Positions 53,401 to 60,703 of a stretch of 64,000 nucleotides of DNA are shown piece by piece. The stretch's first letter is position 1; each line of letters starts with the position of its first letter. The translations under genes were made by a program, and so were the position numbers. Origin of the DNA: Chitinophaga sp. 180180018-3 (GTDB lineage: Bacteria > Bacteroidota > Bacteroidia > Chitinophagales > Chitinophagaceae); the NCBI RefSeq assembly GCF_037893185.1, contig NZ_CP140772.1:992001-1056000 (forward strand). Reading direction: 5' to 3'. The notes under the pieces are model-generated. The model did no database searches. It was not told the DNA's origin and worked only from the letters and a program-made list of their open reading frames with translations.

Positions 53401-53662
53401 GTGTACCCGGGAATTTAATTTCCTGTAAAGTGCATTCCCGGAGGTATTCCGGATCGTAGATGAAAGTGTAACTGGTTTGTTGTTGCAATGATTTTACAAC
53501 GGCGGCTACGTTGGTATTACCTGAGAAGAGCTGCACCTTGTCTTTGAGCGACCGGTAAGACTGTGCCCGGAGCAGCTGTGGCGACAGCCCTGATAAAAAA
53601 ACTAACAGGATCACTATACGACGTGACATGCCAGTACAAAATCTGCTTGTAGATTTTTGCAT
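50441..53662 (-). CDS. TonB-dependent receptor with STN domain
   Basis: The product is 1073 aa. After the signal (MSRRIVILLVFLSG region; the start could be the Met at 53629) comes an STN domain (about 35-115, VVKSLQQQTSYTFIYDPEYL), then a carboxypeptidase-regulatory domain (KVVDGKNEPLPGVTVMVPGG). The plug (about 220-340, VVRGLSERYNQAVLNGQVMP) and barrel end in YSATVSYRF. An STN domain signals to a FecR in FecA-like systems, and a FecR gene lies just upstream. It differs from SusC proteins and has no SusD partner. The ligand is unknown. Confidence 0.93.
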   Translation of the reverse strand: MQKSTSRFCTGMSRRIVILLVFLSGLSPQLLRAQSYRSLKDKVQLFSGNTNVAAVVKSLQQQTSYTFIYDPEYLRECTLQEIKFPGTPLGEVLSYIDNNTPLDVELTPNNIIALRKGTQERQTGRSSGRIAGKVVDGKNEPLPGVTVMVPGGQGTTTSVDGTYELALAPGTYSLTFSFISFESRKITDVIVKEKGITPLDVVMKSSGSRLKEVTVTANYRKASVEGLYALQKNNPSITDGISAEQIARTPDKNTGEVLKRVSGLATVDNKYVVVRGLSERYNQAVLNGQVMPSTELNRKNFSFDIIPSNMIENITVVKTITPDRSAEFGGGLVEVNTLDIPTENFLNISAGVSYNDKTTGKDFLSLPLSGGEYYGKVAKNRFLLGTLDWKDRSDIVNKFNNEGKNAPDQFSNNWGITRFNAPVSPNYQAGFGHVFRLGGGRQLGVIASASYRNTMATQDVILGRDGFHELAGSATDSMIFKGSRYGLTTNLGGMIGVGYRTEKSRLAFQSMYLRTLDQQFILGVGANDKGANTLGLYDLAMQTTLWQNQLRGEHAIGQKGIKLKWMGSYLKLDRQKPDNHLLLAEEVKQVEGAPKNEYNIRNVTSNFSEGAVRWWSRALENNYNWDVSLSVPFKFNAGNVFLSNTLKAGYAGWSKDRLFFVVNATTNFENHSQNYIPLAQAFTPEHNVSVSISPFGDNFKKRTAALHAMYAMLDNKIGDKFRLVWGLRAEFYNLNKVNDNLDSTVAQFSRSGQGLDFSDLMNREPNWRFFPSANLTYSLTPSMNLRLAYSESIIRPDLRDLSYFREYDFELGGMYLGNIVRSTTIRHYDFRYEWYPGPGEILSASFFYKHLNYPMEIYQEALNKLFELKNSKSAKNYGIELEMRKSLRFTNVPVLRDITLYANFTYLDASVKPMLTEIGLDSVNPNKVVMKEKVEKEEKRPQMGASNFMFNAGIYYDKQYLFASLLYNSVTNRVYLPNLVYYQSLMEKPLQSMDAQVGVRLFKNKAEIKLNIANILNSYAVIYRKSFTEEEYNAFKDGKTPGKSQMNYKSGVDLLNYKASPGRTYSATVSYRF

Positions 53663-53736
53663 AAGGTTACACTTTGTTTTTTGAATTAGCGGATACCTAT
53701 GGGTTCCTGTGAATAGCGTTTATTTTTAGCGTGATA

Positions 53737-53782
53737 CCGGTTCTGCTCCGGAAGTATGAATATTTGCTACAGGCAGAACCGG
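53737..53782. repeat. 10-bp stem-loop between fecR and the TonB receptor gene
   Basis: CCGGTTCTGC (53737-53746) pairs with GCAGAACCGG (53773-53782) around a 26-nt loop. No T-run follows, so it may adjust mRNA stability between the two genes rather than end transcription. Confidence 0.6.
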
Positions 53783-53787
53783 AAAGG

Positions 53788-54756
53788 TTAATGCGTATTT
53801 TTTCTTTTCACCAGGTAGGTGCTATCACTGGTACGTATATACGTAAAGTCGTGTACGTAACCCAGTGTTGCCAGTACCTGATCTAACGGCAGGCTCATTT
53901 TAAATTCACCAGCCACCCGTTTTCCGGCCAGGCCGGAGTCGGCCAACAATATTGTGGTACCCCAGCGGCTTTGCAGTTCAGCGAATGCATCTGATAGCTT
54001 AGTATTGTCGAATACGATCTTTCCTGACATCCAGTCGAGTGTAGTGGCGGTATTGAGTTGTTGCACAACCGGCTTTTCGTTGTGTTTGTAATGAAGCGTT
54101 TGTCCGGGTGCGAGCAGCTGTGTAAACGGATACGGGCCGGATACCATGCTCACATTCACTTTACCGGACACCAGTCCCACTTCAATGCTGCCATCGGCCC
54201 GGTTGGAGGTAGCGATATTGAATTCGGTACCAAGTACTGTAGTGGTTAACGGTCCCGCATGTACGATAAATGGGCTGGCATCGTTTTTCACAACTTTGAA
54301 ATAGCCTTCTCCGCTGAGCCATAGTTCACGGTGCTGTTGGTTGTAGCCCTCATTATATATCGCGTAGGAATGGGCGTTGAGCCAAACTTCCGAGCCATCG
54401 GGCATGGTATACAGCTGAACCTTATTACCGGTATTGTACATAGTGTCGGGCCGGTTTGCCGCGGCGAGCTTATTGTTCAGCTTATGTGGCTGCCACAGCC
54501 AGGCGATCAGTCCCAGCACGCCCACGATGGCCGCAGCGGCGGTATACCAATATCTCAGCGCTACTATTTTTGTTTTTCTCTTGGGGGCGGGTGCAGTATC
54601 AGCATCAGTTGTTGCAACCTCCAGCCAGGTGGCCATCAGATAGTTATCCAGCGCTTCAGTTTCCGGATGGGAAAGATATGCTTCTACGAGCTCCTGCTCA
54701 GCATCAGTACATTTTCCTTTAAAATATTTTTCCAGTAACTGTTGATCGATATTCAT
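53788..54756 (-). CDS. FecR-family anti-sigma factor
   Basis: The product is 322 aa from the ATG at 54756 (MNIDQQLLEKYF). Cytoplasmic N-terminal segment, one membrane helix (AAAAIVGVLGLIAWLW, about 75-90), then the periplasmic FecR domain (MPDGSEVWLNAHSYAIYNEG, about 130) and the DUF4974 domain (DNTKLSDAFAELQSRWG, about 250-320). It relays the signal from an outer-membrane receptor to an ECF sigma factor. The cognate sigma gene is not adjacent; the closest is at 45.4 kb on the other strand. Confidence 0.92.
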   Translation of the reverse strand: MNIDQQLLEKYFKGKCTDAEQELVEAYLSHPETEALDNYLMATWLEVATTDADTAPAPKRKTKIVALRYWYTAAAAIVGVLGLIAWLWQPHKLNNKLAAANRPDTMYNTGNKVQLYTMPDGSEVWLNAHSYAIYNEGYNQQHRELWLSGEGYFKVVKNDASPFIVHAGPLTTTVLGTEFNIATSNRADGSIEVGLVSGKVNVSMVSGPYPFTQLLAPGQTLHYKHNEKPVVQQLNTATTLDWMSGKIVFDNTKLSDAFAELQSRWGTTILLADSGLAGKRVAGEFKMSLPLDQVLATLGYVHDFTYIRTSDSTYLVKRKNTH

Positions 54757-54883
54757 AGATAACCTTATTCCCGTTGATGTTTCATGTTTGATTGGTGGCA
54801 TCAACAATAAGAGTACGTTTGAGGGTAGGGGGTATTCCTAATCGTTTTTTAGAGTTAACAGTTTGGTAACATGGAGCTGTCAG

Positions 54884-55903
54884 CTAGCGGCTAACAGTTG
54901 TTGTTGATTTTCGTTTGATCAGGATAGAAGGGATCTCCTGCTGTTGGTCGCGGAGCTGGAAGCGGTTACTTTTCAGTGCTTTGAAAAGGAGCGTAGCAGC
55001 TGTTTTACCCATGTCGAAGGCCGGTTGGGTGATGGTGGTGAGAGAGGGATTGAGAAAGCGGGCGGTGGAAAGATTGGAGAAGCCAATGACCTGTACATCG
55101 TTGGGGATGTGTAGCTGAAGCTCGTCGCAGGCCTGATATACAGCGGTAACAAGTTTTTCGGTAGTGGCAATGAGTCCGTCGTAATGGTGGCGTTGGAGAG
55201 CTGTTTTCAGCCTGGTGACGGTAGCAGCGATATCGTTTGTACCATAGATAATAGCAGATTCCTTTACCGGATACTTGTGGGCGGCCATTGCCTGGCGGAA
55301 GCCTTCCGCTCTTTTATTGCTGATAGAGAGATGGCGGGAGGGAGACAGGAGCGCGATGTTTTTGCAGCCGCCTGCAATCAGGTGATCAGTGGCTTTGCTG
55401 GCAGCCGCTGTATCGTTGGTGGTGACCTGTGCGGCGGCGACGCCTTCACAGATGCGGTCGAAGAAAACGATGGGGATTCCGCGCGACAGCTGTTCCAGCC
55501 CCTGAGGCGCCATCGCTGTTTCGGTAGTAACGGAGATCAGCACTCCATCGACACGGCCGCTCTGGAAATCCTTCAGGATAGTTTTTTCTTTATCTGCGCT
55601 TTCGTGGGTAAGATAGATCAGTACGTGGTATCCCTTTTCCCGGGCTACCGATTCGATGCCGTTAATGGCCTCGGCGAAAAAGCTGTCGGCCACCTCGGGG
55701 ATCACTACGGCAATTGTACGGCTCGACTTTTTCCTCAGGCTGGCCGCATAGAGGTTGGGGACATAGTTCAGCTCCCTGGCCAGCGCCAGCACCCGCTGCC
55801 TTGTTTCTTCACTGATCTCATGGCTGTTGTTCAACGCCTTTGAAATGGTAGCGGTAGATAACTGCAGCTTCTCAGCAAGCATCCTGATAGTTACATTCTC
55901 CAT
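54884..55903 (-). CDS. LacI family transcriptional regulator
   Basis: The product is 339 aa. The HTH has VTIRMLAEKLQLSTATISKALN with the hinge helix after it (about 5-60). The periplasmic-binding-type sensor runs from about 65 to the end, with VVIPEVADSFFAEAINGIE and NDVQVIGFSNLSTARF. It is divergent from the myo-inositol oxygenase gene, and the gap has a LacI-type site. It probably represses the inositol genes and itself. The inducer is not known. Confidence 0.93.
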   Translation of the reverse strand: MENVTIRMLAEKLQLSTATISKALNNSHEISEETRQRVLALARELNYVPNLYAASLRKKSSRTIAVVIPEVADSFFAEAINGIESVAREKGYHVLIYLTHESADKEKTILKDFQSGRVDGVLISVTTETAMAPQGLEQLSRGIPIVFFDRICEGVAAAQVTTNDTAAASKATDHLIAGGCKNIALLSPSRHLSISNKRAEGFRQAMAAHKYPVKESAIIYGTNDIAATVTRLKTALQRHHYDGLIATTEKLVTAVYQACDELQLHIPNDVQVIGFSNLSTARFLNPSLTTITQPAFDMGKTAATLLFKALKSNRFQLRDQQQEIPSILIKRKSTTTVSR

Positions 55904-55940
55904 TAATTCTTAATATATCTTCTTAATTTCTTAATTTTCA

Positions 55941-55956
55941 ACTTAATCGGTTAAGT
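55941..55956. promoter_or_regulatory. LacI-type operator ACTTAATCGGTTAAGT
   Basis: The 16-bp site has CG at its centre and half-sites ACTTAATC / GGTTAAGT that match at seven of eight bases when one is inverted. It lies 38 bp from the LacI start and 100 bp from the oxygenase start. A central CG is typical of LacI-family operators. Confidence 0.75.
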
Positions 55957-56056
55957 AAATAAAGTTATTCTATTATATGGAAGATTTTTAAAAAGATCGC
56001 ATATTTAGAGTAGGATATTTTTCCTGATTTTCCACGACCACTTAAAATCTGATATT

Positions 56057-56926
56057 ATGGATAATGTAAATCCTGCGCCGCTTCAATCGCTGGATCGATG
56101 GGAAGACGATCTGCTTCAGCGCTATCCTGATCCGGCCAATATCAACAAAGAGAAGAGCACCAGCGAATTCCGCAACTATGAGGCACCTCCCCGCGATACC
56201 GTGAGAGAGTTTTACCGCCTGAATCATACATACCAGTCGTATGCTTTTGTAAAAGAAAGAGAAATGGAATTTCTTTCTTTCGATAAAAAAGAAATGTCGG
56301 TTTGGGATGCCTTCGATTTCCTGAACCAGCTGGTAGATGATTCCGACCCTGATACGGACCTGGACCAGTTCCAGCATCTGTTGCAAACAGCAGAGGCCAT
56401 CCGTGCCGATGGGCACCCCGACTGGATGGTACTCACCGGTTTGTTCCATGATATGGGCAAGGTACTGTGTCTGTTCGGGCAACCTCAATGGGCAGTGGTG
56501 GGAGATACCTTCCCCGTTGGCTGCGCTTTTTCCGATAAGATCGTTTTTCACGAGTTTTTTAAAAATAATCCGGACATCAACAACCCGGATTATAACACCA
56601 AATATGGCGTATACGAGCCTAATTGCGGTCTTGATAACGTACATCTGAGCTGGGGTCATGATGAGTATATCTATCAGATGATGAAGCCTCATTTACCCGA
56701 GCCAGCCTTGTACATGCTGCGATACCATTCTTTTTACCCACAGCACAGGGAGCACGCTTACGGCCACCTCATGAACGCGCATGATGTGGAAATGTTCAAA
56801 TGGGTAGATCTTTTCAACCCATATGATCTTTATTCGAAAAGCCCTGTACCACCCGATTGGAAAGTATTGAGGCCCTATTATGAAGACCTGGTCGCCAAGT
56901 ATTTACCATCTACGTTGAAATTCTGA
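56057..56926 (+). CDS. Myo-inositol oxygenase
   Basis: The product is 289 aa, the normal size of MIOX. All six iron ligands are in place: His107 (QFQHLLQTAE), His131 and Asp132 (LFHDMGKV), His201 (WGHDEY), His224 (RYHSFYP) and Asp257 (NPYDLYSK). The enzyme opens myo-inositol with oxygen to D-glucuronate in the cytoplasm. It is the only inositol catabolic enzyme here; glucuronate would be used by genes elsewhere. Bacterial MIOX genes are much rarer than the dehydrogenase route. It precedes the symporter gene. Confidence 0.95.
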   Translation: MDNVNPAPLQSLDRWEDDLLQRYPDPANINKEKSTSEFRNYEAPPRDTVREFYRLNHTYQSYAFVKEREMEFLSFDKKEMSVWDAFDFLNQLVDDSDPDTDLDQFQHLLQTAEAIRADGHPDWMVLTGLFHDMGKVLCLFGQPQWAVVGDTFPVGCAFSDKIVFHEFFKNNPDINNPDYNTKYGVYEPNCGLDNVHLSWGHDEYIYQMMKPHLPEPALYMLRYHSFYPQHREHAYGHLMNAHDVEMFKWVDLFNPYDLYSKSPVPPDWKVLRPYYEDLVAKYLPSTLKF

Positions 56927-56940
56927 CCAGTTCAATATTG

Positions 56941-56980
56941 AAAGGATTACCCGATGCACGTCATCCGGTAATCCTTTTTT
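56941..56980 (+). terminator. Intrinsic terminator after myo-inositol oxygenase
   Basis: AAAGGATTACC (56941-56951) pairs with GGTAATCCTTT (56967-56977), followed by a T6 run to 56980. It separates the oxygenase and symporter genes, so the symporter may have its own promoter or read-through supply. Confidence 0.8.
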
Positions 56981-57062
56981 AGTATCCGGGAAAGTATTAT
57001 CTTCTATCCACGTATTAACCATTCCACCACGTTATTAAAACTGCCGATCAACAGATCCACTT

Positions 57063-58754
57063 ATGAGTAATCAACTTGTTCAGAAAGACTACCTGGTATT
57101 TGCATTATATTTTGTGATAGTAGCCGGATATGGTTACTGGATTTATAAAAGAAAGAAAAGGGATGCCGCGAGTGCTTCCCGGAATTTTTTCCTTGCCGAA
57201 GGTTCGCTGACCTGGTGGGCGATAGGTGCCTCCATCATTGCTTCCAATATTTCCGCTGAGCAATTCATCGGCATGAGCGGCGATGGTTTTTTTGTGGGGA
57301 TAGCGGTATCTGTTTATGAGTGGGTAGGAGCCGCAGCATTGATCATTGTGGCGGTTTTCCTGATGCCGGTGTACATCAGGAATAAAATATACACCATGCC
57401 GCAATTCCTGAAAACACGTTACAACGAAACGGTGGCGCTGATCATGTCGGTTTTCTGGTTATTCCTGTATGTATTTGTGAACCTGACATCCATCCTGTAT
57501 CTGGGGGCACTTGCCATCAACGGATTACTGGGCGGGGCTTACTTTCATGAAGTAATGGTGGCGTTGGCCATCTTCTCGGTAATCATTACCCTGGGTGGGA
57601 TGAAAGTGATCGGATATACCGATGTAATTCAGGTAGGGGTATTGATCATAGGTGGTTTGGCTACTACCTGGATGGCCTTAACAGTAGTGAGTGAAAAGTT
57701 TGGTATGGGGAAAGATGTGTTGGCGGGGTTCAATATATTGATGCGGGAAGCGCCGGATCACTTTCATATGATGCTGGCTAAACCGGCTACCGGAGCCTCG
57801 CAGGAGTATGTGAATAAATATCTTATTCTTCCTGGTTTCGGGATGTATGTAGCCGGGCAGTGGATCAGCAACCTGAATTATTGGGGCTGTAATCAGTATA
57901 TTACACAACGTGCGCTGGGAGCGGATCTGAAGACAGCCCGTACAGGTATACTTTTCGCCGGACTGTTGAAGATACTGATGCCGGTGATTGTAATGTTGCC
58001 GGGGATAGTAGCTTTCGTGCTGTATAAGAACGGACATCTTCCGCAGCTGGAAGGCGGGCATAAAGATGGTGCATATGCCGCGATCCTCACCTTGCTGCCA
58101 TCGGGGCTGAAAGGGCTGGCAGTGGCGGCACTTACCGCAGCTATTGTGGCTTCACTGGCAGGTAAATCGAACAGCATCTCCACTATTTTTACGCTGGATA
58201 TTTACAAGAAGTATATTAACAGTCGTGCTGATGAAAAACAGTTGGTTTGGATCGGGCGTTTAACCATTGTAGTGGCCATTATACTGGGTGTTTTATTCAC
58301 CTGGAATGATCTGCTGGACATTGGCGGCGCCGGAGGTTACACCTTCGTGCAGAAGTATTCGAGTTTTATTAGTCCTGGTGTATTCGCCACTTTTATACTG
58401 GGCATGTTCTGGAAGCGTACCAGTGGGGCAGCGGCAGTAGCAGGCATCATTACAGGTTTTGCGGCTTCCCTGTTTTTTAACCAGGCGGCGGTGAAGTTGT
58501 TTGGTCCGGAAACAATGTTGTATTCAGCTTTTCCGAATGCAAGAGGTGAAATGGAAATTCCTTTCTTTATCAGTTTGGGATGGTCGTTTCTGACTACTAT
58601 ACTGGTGATGGCAGGTATTAGTCTTGCAGGGCCGGCAGTAAGCCCGAAAGCTTTTGAGCCGGATAAAGAGATGTTCCGGCTGCAGCCATCATCTATCATA
58701 TTGATCGTCACCATTCTGGTATTACTATCGGCTATCTATATACGTTTTTGGTAA
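57063..58754 (+). CDS. Sodium/solute symporter (SSS family)
   Basis: The product is 563 aa with about 13 hydrophobic helices. The SSS signature is seen in ASNISAEQFIGMSGDGFF (about 60-77) and GGMKVIGYTDVIQVGVLIIG (about 180). This family co-transports sugars, amino acids or polyols with sodium. Next to myo-inositol oxygenase it most likely imports myo-inositol, but sequence alone does not prove the substrate. It lies 136 bp after the oxygenase gene with a terminator in between. Confidence 0.9.
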   Translation: MSNQLVQKDYLVFALYFVIVAGYGYWIYKRKKRDAASASRNFFLAEGSLTWWAIGASIIASNISAEQFIGMSGDGFFVGIAVSVYEWVGAAALIIVAVFLMPVYIRNKIYTMPQFLKTRYNETVALIMSVFWLFLYVFVNLTSILYLGALAINGLLGGAYFHEVMVALAIFSVIITLGGMKVIGYTDVIQVGVLIIGGLATTWMALTVVSEKFGMGKDVLAGFNILMREAPDHFHMMLAKPATGASQEYVNKYLILPGFGMYVAGQWISNLNYWGCNQYITQRALGADLKTARTGILFAGLLKILMPVIVMLPGIVAFVLYKNGHLPQLEGGHKDGAYAAILTLLPSGLKGLAVAALTAAIVASLAGKSNSISTIFTLDIYKKYINSRADEKQLVWIGRLTIVVAIILGVLFTWNDLLDIGGAGGYTFVQKYSSFISPGVFATFILGMFWKRTSGAAAVAGIITGFAASLFFNQAAVKLFGPETMLYSAFPNARGEMEIPFFISLGWSFLTTILVMAGISLAGPAVSPKAFEPDKEMFRLQPSSIILIVTILVLLSAIYIRFW

Positions 58755-58845
58755 GCGGGTCTTGCTGTTGAAATTATCAAGTATGGTTGAAATTGGATAA
58801 TTATTAAACTGCTTTATATCTTTATTACAACTATAAACTGTACCT

Positions 58846-59319
58846 ATGGAATTAACAGACGAATCCTTTCTTAAAGACGAGTATCATTTTGCAATGGCTG
58901 GCAATGGAAAGCGGCTGGCTAATTATTTTATTGATCTCTTTATCTTTTACATTATTGCCATACTTTTCTTTGCAGTATTGGCGATTGTGAATCCGGGTTC
59001 CCGGGTTTTTAGTGATAACCCTTCACAGGGAGAACAATATCTGTTACGGTTGATCTCTATGGTGTTCTATGGAATTATAATGGGGATTATAGAAGGGTTG
59101 TTCAAAGGCAGAACGTTGGGGAAGCTGATTACGGGTACTAAAGCGGTGAATGAAGATGGTACGTCCATTGATTTTATGACAGGTTTTAAGCGGGGGCTTT
59201 CGCGGATGGTGCCTTTTGAGGCATTCAGCGCGTTGGGGTCTCCGTGTTATCCCTGGCACGACAAATGGACTAACACGCAGGTAGTGGTGTTAAAGGATTC
59301 GATATTGCCGGAGGGGTGA
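58846..59319 (+). CDS. RDD-family membrane protein
   Basis: The product is 157 aa. The RDD pattern is seen in ANYFIDLFIFYIIAILFF (first helix with the Arg/Asp side), GRTLGKLITGTKAVNEDGTSI (about 87-107) and the FKRGLSRMVPFEAFSAL segment. RDD proteins may be sodium/proton or other transporters, but their role is not settled. It has its own terminator at 59.35 kb. Confidence 0.88.
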   Translation: MELTDESFLKDEYHFAMAGNGKRLANYFIDLFIFYIIAILFFAVLAIVNPGSRVFSDNPSQGEQYLLRLISMVFYGIIMGIIEGLFKGRTLGKLITGTKAVNEDGTSIDFMTGFKRGLSRMVPFEAFSALGSPCYPWHDKWTNTQVVVLKDSILPEG

Positions 59320-59342
59320 TTACTTATTGGAAAAGATGATAT

Positions 59343-59378
59343 AAAACGCTGCAGGTGTTACCTGTGGAGTTTTTTTTT
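59343..59378 (+). terminator. Intrinsic terminator after the RDD gene
   Basis: An imperfect stem with CAGGT/ACCTG at its top and CGC/GAG and AAAA/TTTT pairs below is followed by T9 (59370-59378). Confidence 0.7.
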
Positions 59379-59480
59379 AGACGGGTGTGGGGAAAATAAT
59401 TTCATTTGAGGAAAGAAGAATAGTTTATCTTAGTTGATGTTAACCACGATTTAATTGGACCCTTTTCAAACCTATAGACT

Positions 59481-60347
59481 ATGAAGAAAATTTTTGTTTT
59501 GTTGACTGTAGTTATTTTGTTGCAATGTACAATTGTACATATCGCAATAGCGCAGGCCCGGGATTATTTCACCAACTACCTGATTCCTGGTCAGACTGAA
59601 GATTCCAAAGGTGTTAATTATTTGATATTGCATCGGATATATAGCGGAACGCTGATGCCCGATAATTTTATCATGGGAAAGATCACCGCGGTAAGAGGAG
59701 GAGTGGCTGCGTGGAACAGAAAATGGGTGGTAGAAGTGAATACTTCGTCTGCCTATAATGCAAACAGAGGGAGTATTATCTGCTATAATGAACCGGCTAC
59801 ATTGGTCACGCTTACTTATAATGGAATGAGTTATCTGGCAGTGAGCGTAACGAATAGTTCATCCCTGTATAGTTTTTCCTTTACAGGGTATGCCCAGAAT
59901 GTAAGCCTGGCTATTGCATATCACGATCAGGTCAGCAATGTGCAGCCGTTTACAGACTTTGACCCTGTTACGATACAGGGGAATGTGGGAATAGGCACCA
60001 CGTCTACAGGGGTGCATAAACTGGCCGTGGAAGGCTCTATCGGCGCTAGGAAGGTGAAGGTAGCAGCAACTGGCTGGGCGGATTATGTGTTTGAGGAAAA
60101 TTATGCGCTGCCGTCGTTACAGGAGCTGGAGCGTTATGTAAAGGAGCATAAGCATTTGCCTGAGATTCCGACGGCGGTGGAGGTGGAGCGTGAGGGGATT
60201 GATTTGGGAGAGATGAATAAGAAGTTGTTGCAGAAGGTGGAGGAGTTGACGTTGTATCTGATAGAGGAGAGGAAGGTGAATGAGGCGCAGGAGGAAAGGA
60301 TTAGGAGGATGGAGGAGGAGATGGGGAGGATGAAGAGGGAGAAATAA
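59481..60347 (+). CDS. Secreted protein with tail-fibre-like C-terminus
   Basis: The product is 288 aa. A signal peptide (about 1-25, ending AIAQ) precedes a beta-rich domain (GKITAVRGGVAAWNRKWVVE). The C-terminal 100 residues have the text GNVGIGTTSTGVHKLAVEGS and LPSLQELERYVKEHKHLPEI, the pattern of phage-tail-like proteins common in Bacteroidota, then a charged coiled coil (about 245-288). Coding bases of the last 230 bp are almost all purines. It sits just before the RHS gene and could be a partner, but this is not shown. Confidence 0.75.
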   Translation: MKKIFVLLTVVILLQCTIVHIAIAQARDYFTNYLIPGQTEDSKGVNYLILHRIYSGTLMPDNFIMGKITAVRGGVAAWNRKWVVEVNTSSAYNANRGSIICYNEPATLVTLTYNGMSYLAVSVTNSSSLYSFSFTGYAQNVSLAIAYHDQVSNVQPFTDFDPVTIQGNVGIGTTSTGVHKLAVEGSIGARKVKVAATGWADYVFEENYALPSLQELERYVKEHKHLPEIPTAVEVEREGIDLGEMNKKLLQKVEELTLYLIEERKVNEAQEERIRRMEEEMGRMKREK

Positions 60348-60703
60348 TGGAGGAGATTGCACGGATAATTTACAGCACTTTTGGAGCGCGTATATAGGCT
60401 GCGTAGCTGATAGTTATTTTAGTATAAATATTAAAAACTGATTTTTAAATTGAGTATATTACACCAGTAACCCGGAGTTGTTAGAGGAAGATATTTGCTG
60501 CTGTAGATATAATAGCATTTCCTAACCGATAATAAATTTTTGTACCTATGAGAAGTTACATAGAATATTTAACATAGTCTCGACAGTTAATCAGTATTTA
60601 GAAGCGTCTGTGTGTTTGTTGACTGTAATTCAGCAGGAGAATGCTCTTGATAAGGCTGCTGAATTGCCAGGCGTTGTTTCCCCGTAAACCAAAATCGCCG
60701 TCA
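60348..60703 (+). other. Leader before the RHS gene, no gene seen
   Basis: This 356-bp AT-rich gap holds TTTTTG at 60537-60542 and a 9-codon reading frame (MRSYIEYLT) at 60548-60577 that ends in a stop. It could be an old start of the RHS gene or a leader peptide. A loose CAGCAG/CTGCTG stem lies near 60630-60660. No functional element can be named. Confidence 0.4.

Noticed and set aside
54868..54905. Short imperfect inverted repeat with AGCTAACAGCT-like text after the LacI gene
   Set aside because: Too short and too loose to call a terminator; similar text at 22.37 and 45.37 kb may be chance in this base composition.
60117..60362. Leu/Pro/His-rich antisense frame
   Set aside because: It is the reverse of the purine-rich coding end of the 59.5-kb gene and has no domain.
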